Assembly: GCA_021829055.1 (NCBI GenBank)
Contig: JAJZCS010000012.1
Location: forward strand, 1,139-17,887
Reading direction: 5' to 3'
DNA: 16,749 nt
DNA from: Pseudomonadota bacterium
Lineage (GTDB): Bacteria; Pseudomonadota; Alphaproteobacteria; Acetobacterales; Acetobacteraceae
Shown here: positions 7,875 to 14,946 of the stretch, piece after piece
Position numbering within the stretch: the stretch's first letter is position 1
Layout of the letters: the number at the start of each line of letters is the position of its first letter
The notes under the pieces: model-generated
Seen by the model: the letters and a program-made list of their open reading frames with translations, nothing else
Told to the model about the DNA's origin: nothing
Databases searched by the model: none
Program-made: the position numbers and the translations under genes

Positions 7875-8450
7875 TCTGACACCAAAAGAACCGCAAATTT
7901 GAAGGTACCCCTCGAGAGAGTCGTGAAAAACGCGAAGAGGCCCGGAATAGGATTGTGCGTCCAACAACGTTCAAGCCACCATGCCTCTTCTGACATTTTT
8001 TAAAACATGCCTTTCAACGTCTGCCAGACGCTGAGGACAGACAAACATAAAGGAAAATACAAGAAATATCGATCTGATTAATGCATAGCGCTGCAGAACA
8101 GAGAGAAACCGTGAATACCCTGTGTAGAATTAATGACGCCTGTGAGTTCAGGCTGATGTTTCCTGACGAAAATGCTCTCCCGTGCTGGTTCGAGCCGACC
8201 CGTTACCGACAAACCGCTTTGGTCAGGGTGAAAAGGCACCGTGGGGATGCCATCCCGTGAGATCTGGACGGGCGGCGGGTGCCCTGCATCAGTTCACGGT
8301 TGCGGTCAAGTACCACGATACACAGGGGACGGCCAACGGTGACACCCACACACTACTGCCTGCGCTCATTTCACGCGGCGGGCAGCGGAAGAGCCTCGCC
8401 TAGTCGCGAACAAATAGCACTCGTAGCAGCCCCCTGATGCCAGAGATATT
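7875..8450. other. Gap between otsA and the acetyltransferase, no confident gene
   Basis: This 576-base stretch lies between the otsA stop and the end of the opposing acetyltransferase gene. It contains a terminator-like inverted repeat (7934-8001) and a near-palindrome CGTCTG-C-CAGACG at 8018-8030. A second near-palindrome of the same design, GGGATG-C-CATCCC, is at 8244-8256. Two overlapping plus-strand small frames are present. One is 59 codons from ATG 8081 to TGA 8258-8260; the other is 73 codons from GTG 8182 to TAG 8401-8403. Neither has a good ribosome binding site or a family I recognise. They may be chance frames or pieces of one decayed gene. Confidence 0.5.
7934..8001 (+). terminator. 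Terminator-like inverted repeat after otsA
   Basis: GAAGAGGC (7934-7941) and GCCTCTTC (7983-7990) are perfect 8-base complements, followed after TGACA by six T (7996-8001). The T tract and the location 60 bases past the otsA stop suit a transcription terminator. The 41-base interval between the arms is long for an intrinsic terminator, so the arms may instead close a larger structured RNA end. Confidence 0.35.
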
Positions 8451-9050
8451 TTAAGCCATGTAGTCTGCTCGGAGGTGCTTCGGGATAACCAAACCAAAGC
8501 GTGTCGGGATGTCCCACACTTCACGCACCTGCCGCACAATCCGAAAACCTGCCCGCTGGTAGTTTGGTAAGGCTCGCGGATGGTCGGCCGTACATGTATT
8601 GACAGTCATCCCTCGTACGGGCCTTGAAAAAGCCTCGTTAATGGCGATACCCAGCAGGCCAAATCCGAGCCCTCTCCCGATTACCTCCTCAAGTAGCCCA
8701 AAATAACTGAGATTGACATCTGGCCAGGGCGTCGAATCCAACTCGAAAAACCCCCCAATGCGGCCGTCAAACCGAAGGATATAAATGGCGATGGCAGGGT
8801 CCGCGAGCAGGGTCTCAAGCATTGAGTCTGGCATCATCCGACGCAGCCACCAGAGCCAGCGTCCGCCGACACGCTCGTAAAGATCCCGATAGGTCGCGGC
8901 ATCTATTCCGCGAACCAGTTCAACGGACACATTTTCCGGAAGCTCCGGCCAGACCATACGTGGCTTGCTATCAAGCCTAAGAAACGAGACCGTGACGATA
9001 GCGCGATCCACGGCCTCACCGGGGCCAGCGCGCCAATATTCGCAGCGCAC
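8451..9050 (-). CDS. GNAT-family N-acetyltransferase
   Basis: A 199-residue protein from GTG 9050. The acetyl-CoA pyrophosphate loop of the GNAT fold is seen as GRGLGFGLL (residues 125-133). The C-terminal pattern TCTADHPRALPNYQRAGF (about 152-169) is the usual region where an Asn/Tyr pair contacts CoA. It is probably cytosolic. The substrate is not deducible. The frame is open upstream for another 43 codons, but those overlap rpoD, so the start is placed at GTG 9050, 4 bases after the rpoD stop. AAGGA overlaps that stop and sits very close to this GTG. GTG 9011 and ATG 8957 are alternatives, the latter likely cutting into the fold. It is the last gene of the yqeY-dnaG-rpoD unit. Confidence 0.78.
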   Translation of the reverse strand: MRCEYWRAGPGEAVDRAIVTVSFLRLDSKPRMVWPELPENVSVELVRGIDAATYRDLYERVGGRWLWWLRRMMPDSMLETLLADPAIAIYILRFDGRIGGFFELDSTPWPDVNLSYFGLLEEVIGRGLGFGLLGIAINEAFSRPVRGMTVNTCTADHPRALPNYQRAGFRIVRQVREVWDIPTRFGLVIPKHLRADYMA

Positions 9051-9054
9051 TTCC

Positions 9055-10989
9055 TTAGTCTTCCAGGAAACTCCGCAGTTTCCGGCTGCGGGACGGATGT
9101 TTGAGCTTTCGGAGTGCCTTGGCCTCGATCTGACGGATCCGTTCACGTGTGACGTTGAATTGCTGGCCAACTTCCTCAAGCGTATGATCGGTGTTCATTC
9201 CAATCCCAAAACGCATCCTGAGCACACGTTCTTCCCGGGGCGTTAATGAAGAGAGCACGCGAGTGGCTGCCTCTCTCAGGTTCGCGTGAACCGCCGCATC
9301 CAAAGGAATGATCGCGTTCTTGTCTTCGATGAAATCGCCGAGATGGCTATCTTCTTCATCGCCGATCGGCGTCTCGAGACTTATGGGTTCTTTGGCAATC
9401 TTTAGTACTTTCCGCACCTTTTCGAGCGGCATACCCAGTTTTTCCGCCAGCTCTTCCGGTGTTGGCTCGCGCCCGATCTCGTGCAGCATCTGACGTGACG
9501 TGCGGACAAGTTTGTTGATCGTTTCAATCATGTGGACCGGAATGCGAATGGTACGCGCCTGATCAGCGATACTCCGAGTTATCGCTTGCCGAATCCACCA
9601 AGTGGCATAGGTACTGAACTTGTAGCCTCGGCGATATTCGAATTTATCAACGGCCTTCATCAAACCAATATTGCCTTCCTGGATCAGGTCAAGAAATTGA
9701 AGGCCTCGGTTGGTATATTTCTTAGCAATTGAGATCACGAGGCGAAGATTAGCCTCAATCATCTCCTTCTTTGCGCGGGTAGAATCACGCTCTCCACGCG
9801 AAACTGTCCCGTAGACACGTCGAAATTCCTCAATGGGCAATTGTGCCTCAGCGGCGATCCGACCGATCTGTGCACGCAGCTCAGTGACCTGAGCCCCGTG
9901 CTTGGTGACAAACAGCTTCCACCCCTTGCCAGGGCGCTCTGCGACAGTGTCAAGCCACGTGGGATCCATCTCGTGCCCTCGATACGCGGCCAGAAACTCC
10001 TCTCGGCCTACTTTGCAGCTTTCCGCAAGGCGAAGCATTTGACCCTCAAGGCCATTCAGACGCTGATTCAGCTCCTTAAGCTGGGCTACCAGCTCCTCCA
10101 TCCGATTATTGTGCAGGCGAACCTGTTCAACTTTTGCAACAAGTTCGTCGCGCAATTTCTCATACGTCTTTTCGGATCGCCTCGTCGCTTCAGCTCCTGC
10201 ATTAAGCGCATCAAGCCGCTTATGCTGAAGCTTCATAAATTTCTCGTAGAGCGCTTCGATCGCAGTAAACGTATCAAACACTTCAGGTTTAAGTTTCTCT
10301 TCGACGGCCGAGAGAGACAGGCCGCTTGCGTCACCCTCTTCATCGTCCTCCGAGTCGTCACCTCCTGAGAAATCTCTATCGGCGCCCGCCGCCGGCCCCT
10401 CACCGCCGCCTTGCGTAGCTTCGAGGTCAATGACATCTCGCAATAGGATTTTGCCGTTCTTTAAGGCCTCGTGCCAAGCAATGATGGCTCGGAACGTTAG
10501 CGGGCTTTCGCATAAGCCGCTAATCATCATATCCCGACCAGCTTCGATACGCTTGGCGATGGCTATCTCCCCCTCGCGCGACAGCAGCTCCACACTGCCC
10601 ATCTCGCGCAAATACATCCGTACCGGGTCGTCGGTCCGACCCGTACTGCCCTCGCTTATATTGCCTGCGGGAGTTTCGTCCTCCGCCTCGACTAATTCGT
10701 CAGCTTTCTCGGTGGCACTTTCGACTTCGTCCGCTTCCTCACCTTCCACAACCTGAATGCCCATCTCGTTCAGTTGAGCCATCACGTCTTCAATCTGTTC
10801 GGAACTGTTCTGCTCGGCGGGCAGAACGGCGTTGAGTTCATCAAAGGTGATGTAGCCACGCTCTTTACTGCGGGCGATCAAGCGCTTCACCGAGGCAGAC
10901 TGGATGTCCAGCGTGACGGTCTCAGCTTCAACCTCCGTGGCACCCTGTTCTGGGTTTGTTGTAGTAGCAGTGGCTTGCTTAGTAACCAT
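9055..10989 (-). CDS. rpoD: RNA polymerase housekeeping sigma factor RpoD (sigma-70)
   Basis: A 644-residue group 1 sigma factor. In order: region 1.1 (about 28-80, [20 protein letters not shown]); an acidic linker; region 1.2 ([20 protein letters not shown], about 120-140); and a long non-conserved region with an Asp/Glu-rich patch near 205-222. Region 2 follows from about 414 ([12 protein letters not shown]), with the -10 binding helix [19 protein letters not shown] around 459-480. Then come region 3, and region 4 with the -35 helix-turn-helix [20 protein letters not shown] near 610-630. The ATG at 10989 has GGAGAA 9 bases upstream; a TTG directly before it at 10992 is also possible. The gene follows dnaG by 76 bases, the conserved dnaG-rpoD order. 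It directs transcription of most growth genes. Confidence 0.98.
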   Translation of the reverse strand: MVTKQATATTTNPEQGATEVEAETVTLDIQSASVKRLIARSKERGYITFDELNAVLPAEQNSSEQIEDVMAQLNEMGIQVVEGEEADEVESATEKADELVEAEDETPAGNISEGSTGRTDDPVRMYLREMGSVELLSREGEIAIAKRIEAGRDMMISGLCESPLTFRAIIAWHEALKNGKILLRDVIDLEATQGGGEGPAAGADRDFSGGDDSEDDEEGDASGLSLSAVEEKLKPEVFDTFTAIEALYEKFMKLQHKRLDALNAGAEATRRSEKTYEKLRDELVAKVEQVRLHNNRMEELVAQLKELNQRLNGLEGQMLRLAESCKVGREEFLAAYRGHEMDPTWLDTVAERPGKGWKLFVTKHGAQVTELRAQIGRIAAEAQLPIEEFRRVYGTVSRGERDSTRAKKEMIEANLRLVISIAKKYTNRGLQFLDLIQEGNIGLMKAVDKFEYRRGYKFSTYATWWIRQAITRSIADQARTIRIPVHMIETINKLVRTSRQMLHEIGREPTPEELAEKLGMPLEKVRKVLKIAKEPISLETPIGDEEDSHLGDFIEDKNAIIPLDAAVHANLREAATRVLSSLTPREERVLRMRFGIGMNTDHTLEEVGQQFNVTRERIRQIEAKALRKLKHPSRSRKLRSFLED

Positions 10990-11065
10990 CAATCGGGTTT
11001 CTCCAGCGAAAATGAAACGCGACCGGCATAGCGTTGTCCCTACCCGGCCGAAGGAGTTAATTTAT

Positions 11066-12871
11066 TTACGCGGACTCGTCCTCTTCGATCTCTCCACGCT
11101 CGGCGCGCCTGAGCGCCAACGTGATCGAAACGAGGCGTTTCCACGTCGCGGCATCCTGGGTGTCCTGCCACCGACGTTGCTGCTCGGCGCATTGCTCGCG
11201 CAACCAACCCAGATTCATCAGACTGACGATCCCGTACCAGAATGTTTCCAGATCAGAGCGCGTCGCCTCCGCGTCCCGGATGACCGACGGCAGAGGCTGC
11301 GCCAGAATTCTGGCTATGACCCCGTCCAACCCCGATTGGCGGAAATGGTTGAGCAGAGCGCCACTGTCAAGACCCGTCCCGCAGTCGTGCTCCCTGTGTA
11401 ACCAATCGAGCATTATGGCACGAACGGTGTCCATATCGCCCACAATCGGCAGAGCGGCAAAATCTTCCGCCAGCACAGGCAGCAGATCGACATGATGGAG
11501 CAAGACGGCAATCAACAGCTCGGCGCGCCGTCGCGCCGTGGCGGCGGCGTCGATTGCCGGGCGCGCGGACACGACTACACGCCTCCGTCCAGCCGGAAAA
11601 CCTGGACCGATGCGCTTAATGCCGCGATCCACGTAAAACCGATCACGCAACTCGGTGCGATATTCGCGAGCAAGCGCACGATCTGAAATACGAGATACGG
11701 CGTCATCTAGCCGGTGCAGGAAGCTGGCACGTCCTTCAGGGCTGGTGCGATCAACCCCTTCGGCAAGCAAATCAAACAAGGCAACTGCAAGCGGCCTTGC
11801 GGCGTCGAGAATTGCTACCATCTCGGATTTTCGTCCATTGCGTATAAGGGAGTCTGGATCCTCGCTGTCAGGCAGGCAAGCAACGGAAAGTGACCGATCC
11901 GCCGAGAGGTATGGGAGCGACAACTCGATGGCACGCAGCGTGGCTCGGCGTCCTGCCGCATCACCGTCAAAACACAGGATCGGCATCGGCGACAGGCGCC
12001 AAAGTTCTGCCAATTGTGCTTCTGTCAGTGCCGTGCCAAGGGGCGCCACACCGCCTGCGAGGCCAGCGCTATGCAACGCAATTACATCCATGTAGCCTTC
12101 GGCCACAACGAGCTTGCTGCCGGCTCGCATAGCCTCACGAGCCAGATCGAGGCCGTAAAGCGTGCGGCGCTTGGAAAAAACCGGTGTCTCAGGACCATTA
12201 AGATATTTTGGCTCACCGCTCCCCAGAAGGCGACCACCGAAGCTAATGATTTGTCCCTTACGGCTGCAAATCGGAAACATCAGACGACCGTAAAAATAGT
12301 CGACGGCGCCATGATCATTCGGCTTCATTAGGCCGGCCGCCACCAATTGGTCCATCGTAATGCCCTGACGCCTGAGAGAAGCAAGCAGTGCTCCCCTGCC
12401 TTCACCCGACCAACCAAGTCCGAAACGCTCGATATCCATGTCGGTCAATCCGCGCTCCCGAAGATACGCGCGCGCGCGCGCGCCTCCGGGGGCATTCAGA
12501 TACTGCTGGTATTCGCGACAGGCGGCCTCCAGCGTTTCGATCAAACCCGCCTCATGTCTCGCTGCTACCGCAGCATTGGGCGTAGGCAGCGGCATCTCAA
12601 GACCAGCTTCAGCGGCAAGGCGCTCGACTGCCTCGGAAAAAGTGAGCGCCTCACTTTGCATCACAAAGCTGATCGCATCTCCATGCGCGCCACAGCCGAA
12701 ACAATGGAAATGATCGTCGTATACATAGAATGATGGTGTCTTTTCGTGATGGAATGGACAACAGCCCTTATGTTCGCGACCAGAGCGTACCAGGCGAACG
12801 CGCCGGCCGATCAACGGCGCGATCGGCGTGCGGGTCCGAAGTTCATCAAGGAAACCATCCGGCAGGCTCAT
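11066..12871 (-). CDS. dnaG: DNA primase
   Basis: A 601-residue primase that makes RNA primers at the replication fork. The N-terminal CHC2 zinc-binding domain has C38, H41, C57 and C60 (CPFHHEKTPSF to HCFGC). The RNA polymerase core follows. Its TOPRIM part has the metal-binding residues E258 in AEGYMD and D302 and D304 in FDGDAAGR. The C-terminal region, about 430-601, is the helicase-binding type and is poorly conserved. The start has an excellent GGGAGGAGG 8 bases upstream. It lies 27 bases after yqeY and upstream of rpoD. A (CG)8 tract at 12467-12482 encodes Ala-Arg-Ala-Arg-Ala near residue 131. Confidence 0.98.
   Translation of the reverse strand: MSLPDGFLDELRTRTPIAPLIGRRVRLVRSGREHKGCCPFHHEKTPSFYVYDDHFHCFGCGAHGDAISFVMQSEALTFSEAVERLAAEAGLEMPLPTPNAAVAARHEAGLIETLEAACREYQQYLNAPGGARARAYLRERGLTDMDIERFGLGWSGEGRGALLASLRRQGITMDQLVAAGLMKPNDHGAVDYFYGRLMFPICSRKGQIISFGGRLLGSGEPKYLNGPETPVFSKRRTLYGLDLAREAMRAGSKLVVAEGYMDVIALHSAGLAGGVAPLGTALTEAQLAELWRLSPMPILCFDGDAAGRRATLRAIELSLPYLSADRSLSVACLPDSEDPDSLIRNGRKSEMVAILDAARPLAVALFDLLAEGVDRTSPEGRASFLHRLDDAVSRISDRALAREYRTELRDRFYVDRGIKRIGPGFPAGRRRVVVSARPAIDAAATARRRAELLIAVLLHHVDLLPVLAEDFAALPIVGDMDTVRAIMLDWLHREHDCGTGLDSGALLNHFRQSGLDGVIARILAQPLPSVIRDAEATRSDLETFWYGIVSLMNLGWLREQCAEQQRRWQDTQDAATWKRLVSITLALRRAERGEIEEDESA
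12467..12483. repeat. Alternating CG dinucleotide tract in dnaG
   Basis: Eight CG units plus one C, an alternating purine-pyrimidine tract read on the minus strand as GGA GGC GCG CGC GCG CGC GCG. The frame is intact. Change in unit number would break an essential gene, so phase variation is unlikely. Confidence 0.9.
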
Positions 12872-12879
12872 GCGCCACG

Positions 12880-12888
12880 CCTCCTCCC
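12880..12888 (-). promoter_or_regulatory. Strong ribosome binding site of dnaG
   Basis: GGGAGGAGG on the minus strand, 8 bases before ATG 12871, close to the full anti-Shine-Dalgarno complement. It supports this dnaG start within the short gap after yqeY. Confidence 0.85.
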
Positions 12889-12898
12889 GCGCAATGCC

Positions 12899-13363
12899 TC
12901 ACGATGCAAGCTTTACCTTTATCATGGCTGATGTCGCAGCCATATCCAGAGCACTTCCGTGAGAAGCTTTCAGCACCGCCATCACCTTGCCCATATCCTT
13001 CACCGATGTCGCACCCGTCTCGTGAATGGCGACTACAATGGCCGACTCCAAGGCGGCCCCTCCAAGGGTTTGAGGAAGGAAACTCTCGATAATCGTAATT
13101 TCCTCATTCTCCTTGTCAGCGAGATCGGGTCGGTTACCCCTTCGATATAGGGCTTCGCTTTCACGCCGGGATTTGACCATTGAACGCAGCATCACGACGA
13201 TCTCTTCATCGGGCACATAAGCAACACCCTTCGGCCGAGAGGCGATATCAAGTTCTTTAAGGCGGGCAATCATCATTCGCAAAGTGGAAACTCGAAGCGC
13301 CTCATGCGCCCGCATTGCGGTTTTGAGCCCCTCCTGAATTTTTTCACGTAGTTCACTAGCCAT
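12899..13363 (-). CDS. yqeY: GatB/YqeY domain protein
   Basis: A 154-residue, almost wholly helical protein of the YqeY family. Its domain is related to the tail of the GatB subunit of the tRNA-dependent amidotransferase and may bind tRNA; the function of stand-alone YqeY is not settled. Recognisable stretches are LREKIQEGLKTAMRAHEALR at the start, VSTLRMMIARLKELDI, and the later ENEEITIIESFLPQ. The start is set at ATG 13363, because GGAG (13370-13373) lies 6 bases upstream. ATG 13375 would add only MELS and has no clear ribosome binding site. It heads the unit running to dnaG and rpoD and diverges from carA. Confidence 0.92.
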   Translation of the reverse strand: MASELREKIQEGLKTAMRAHEALRVSTLRMMIARLKELDIASRPKGVAYVPDEEIVVMLRSMVKSRRESEALYRRGNRPDLADKENEEITIIESFLPQTLGGAALESAIVVAIHETGATSVKDMGKVMAVLKASHGSALDMAATSAMIKVKLAS

Positions 13364-13385
13364 TGACAGCTCCATGCTTCAGTTT

Positions 13386-13454
13386 GGAAATTCTTTCCGG
13401 AACCACGACGGTATGGTTGAAGGCGGATATTTTTTCCGGTAATAGCACTTTACC
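13386..13454. promoter_or_regulatory. Nested inverted repeats in the yqeY-carA divergent region
   Basis: Only 91 bases separate the two divergent starts, and this part is full of small dyads. GGAAA-TTC-TTTCC is at 13386-13398 and the palindrome TTCCGGAA at 13395-13402. AACCA/TGGTT are arms at 13401-13405 and 13414-13418, and a T6 run is at 13430-13435. GGTAA-TAGCACT-TTACC at 13438-13454 ends directly against the carA ATG. TTTCCGG occurs twice (13394-13400 and 13433-13439). The region must hold both promoters, but no clear -35/-10 pair could be chosen. The hairpin at the start codon could affect carA translation; the palindromes could be an operator. Both ideas are inference. Confidence 0.4.
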
Positions 13455-13631
13455 ATGGCAATAACCATCGACAATTTGATTGAACGTTTGGGCGGTCCAG
13501 AAGCGGCGGCAAGGTTGACAATGGTGTCCACCGAAGCAGTGCGGAAATGGCGCTCCGCAGGCGCAATTCCGTCGCGCCACTGGTCAGCCGTTCTTGCGGC
13601 AACCGGACTTAGTCTAGGCGACTTGCCCGGG
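13455..13631 (+). other. Helix-turn-helix-like domain fused to CarA
   Basis: Residues 1-59 read as a small Cro/YdaS-like all-helical fold. [10 protein letters not shown] is followed by [10 protein letters not shown], a turn, then [11 protein letters not shown] as the likely recognition helix (26-36), then the IP-x-RHW motif (38-43) and [13 protein letters not shown]. The pattern GG-x-E/A-A-x-L, V-x-x-W, IP, W is the one seen in short phage-type and YdaS-like regulators. I recall that a domain of this kind is named 'carph-isopro' because of fusion to carbamoyl-phosphate enzymes, but cannot verify that here. DNA binding is inferred. Confidence 0.7.
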
Positions 13632-14813
13632 GCGGTAACGGATGCGCCGGCAACGGAGGCCGCATACAAGCCTCCTGCCGCAACGGCCGCACTGGTTCTT
13701 GGTAGCGGAAAAGTCTTCTGGGGTCGTGGCTTTGGCGTCCATGGAACGAGCCAAACTGCTGAACTCTGTTTTTCAACCGGAATGACAGGGTATCAGGAGA
13801 CATTGACCGATCCTTCCTTCGCAGGACAAATTATTACTTTCACATTTCCGCACATCGGTAACGTTGGTACGAACAGTCAGGATGTCGAGGCATCTACCAT
13901 TTTTGCCCGAGGCCTCGTCGTCAATCGTGATATCTCCGCGCCTTCGAATTGGCGTGCGCAAGAGCGCTTGGATAGCTGGTGCGGGCGCCTGAATCTAACG
14001 GGGATTGCGGGCATCGATACGCGGGCGATTACCCATCTGGTGCGTGATGAGGGTCCGCCGAACGCACTAATCGCGTATCCTGAAGAACAGAAATTTGATC
14101 TCAAAAGCCTTGTTGAGCAGGCACGGAACTGGCCTGGGCTAGAAGGCATGGACCTCGTCCGCGAGGTTTCGTGCACCCAAAGCTACGAGTGGACCGAGAC
14201 CTTATGGTCACGCCAGAACGGTTTTGGACACCAGCTCGCGCCTAAATATACCGTCGTCGCCGTCGACTATGGCGTAAAGAGAAATATTTTACGCAATCTT
14301 GCGAGCGTAGGTTGCCGCGTCATCGTTGTACCCGGATTCTCGACCGCGAATGAAGTCTTGCGGCATAAGCCCGATGGAGTTTTCCTCTCGAATGGACCAG
14401 GAGATCCCGCAGCGACTGCGGAATACGCTGTTCCAACGATACGCGGAGTCCTCGACGCTGGTGTTCCGTTATTCGGCATTTGTCTTGGGCATCAACTGCT
14501 CGCCCACGCGTTAGGCGGGCGAACGTATAAACTCGCCCGCGGCCATCGCGGAGCGAACCAGCCTGTGCAGGAGCTGGCAACAGGACGTGTAGAAATAACG
14601 AGCCAAAACCATGGGTTCGCCGTCGATGAGAGCTCGTTACCAGAAGATGTCATCGTGACGCATCGTAGTCTGTTCGATGGCTCAAACGAAGGAATTTCAT
14701 TTCCTAAACAGAGATGTTTCTCCGTTCAGTATCATCCGGAGGCGAGCCCAGGCCCATCCGATGCACATCACCTATTCGTCCGCTTTGCCCAACTAATAAG
14801 CAGAGAATGCTAG
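13455..14813 (+). CDS. carA: Carbamoyl-phosphate synthase small subunit with N-terminal HTH domain
   Basis: A 452-residue protein, about 70 residues longer than a typical CarA (382 in E. coli). Residues 1-59 form a helix-turn-helix-like domain, 60-75 an Ala/Pro-rich linker, and 76-452 a full CarA. CarA has its N-terminal CPSase_sm_chain domain ([18 protein letters not shown] onward, [16 protein letters not shown]) and a class I glutamine amidotransferase domain. The catalytic triad is C343 in GICLGH, H427 and E429 in YHPE. It hydrolyses glutamine and passes ammonia to CarB for carbamoyl phosphate, used in pyrimidine and arginine synthesis. No in-frame ATG lies between residue 23 and the CarA part, so the fusion is not an artefact of choosing an early start. 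The ribosome binding site is weak. Confidence 0.96.
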   Translation: MAITIDNLIERLGGPEAAARLTMVSTEAVRKWRSAGAIPSRHWSAVLAATGLSLGDLPGAVTDAPATEAAYKPPAATAALVLGSGKVFWGRGFGVHGTSQTAELCFSTGMTGYQETLTDPSFAGQIITFTFPHIGNVGTNSQDVEASTIFARGLVVNRDISAPSNWRAQERLDSWCGRLNLTGIAGIDTRAITHLVRDEGPPNALIAYPEEQKFDLKSLVEQARNWPGLEGMDLVREVSCTQSYEWTETLWSRQNGFGHQLAPKYTVVAVDYGVKRNILRNLASVGCRVIVVPGFSTANEVLRHKPDGVFLSNGPGDPAATAEYAVPTIRGVLDAGVPLFGICLGHQLLAHALGGRTYKLARGHRGANQPVQELATGRVEITSQNHGFAVDESSLPEDVIVTHRSLFDGSNEGISFPKQRCFSVQYHPEASPGPSDAHHLFVRFAQLISREC

Positions 14814-14865
14814 GCAACAATTCCAAATTCAGTGGCGTTTCCTGCAGACCCACATCTGTCGTTCC

Positions 14866-14878
14866 CGGACGAAGTCCG
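14866..14878 (+). other. Small hairpin in the carA-carB spacer
   Basis: CGGAC-GAA-GTCCG is a perfect 5-pair stem with a 3-base loop, in the 133-base spacer between carA and carB. No T run follows it, so it is not an intrinsic terminator. It might stabilise or process the bicistronic message. Nothing else clear is seen in the spacer. Confidence 0.3.
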
Positions 14879-14946
14879 CAGACTCAGTCACGTTAACAAC
14901 GATACGGAAGCTCAAGTTCTCTAATATTACACAAAGAAAGACGGAC

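Noticed and set aside
7763..7996. 77-codon minus-strand frame across the otsA end
   Set aside because: It overlaps the otsA tail, has no ribosome binding site, and runs through the terminator-like repeat.
8187..8201. GGTTCGAGCC, resembling a tRNA T-loop
   Set aside because: The flanking bases do not form a 5-pair T stem and no acceptor, D or anticodon arms are found around it.
9051..9179. N-terminal extension of the acetyltransferase into rpoD
   Set aside because: These 43 codons are the shadow of the conserved RpoD C-terminus and do not resemble GNAT N-termini.
9841..10368. 175-codon plus-strand frame opposite rpoD
   Set aside because: It is a shadow of the conserved sigma-factor coding sequence.
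14893..14927. TTAACA and TAATAT as a carB promoter
   Set aside because: The spacing is 23 bases, too long for a sigma-70 promoter, and carB is expected to be read from carA.
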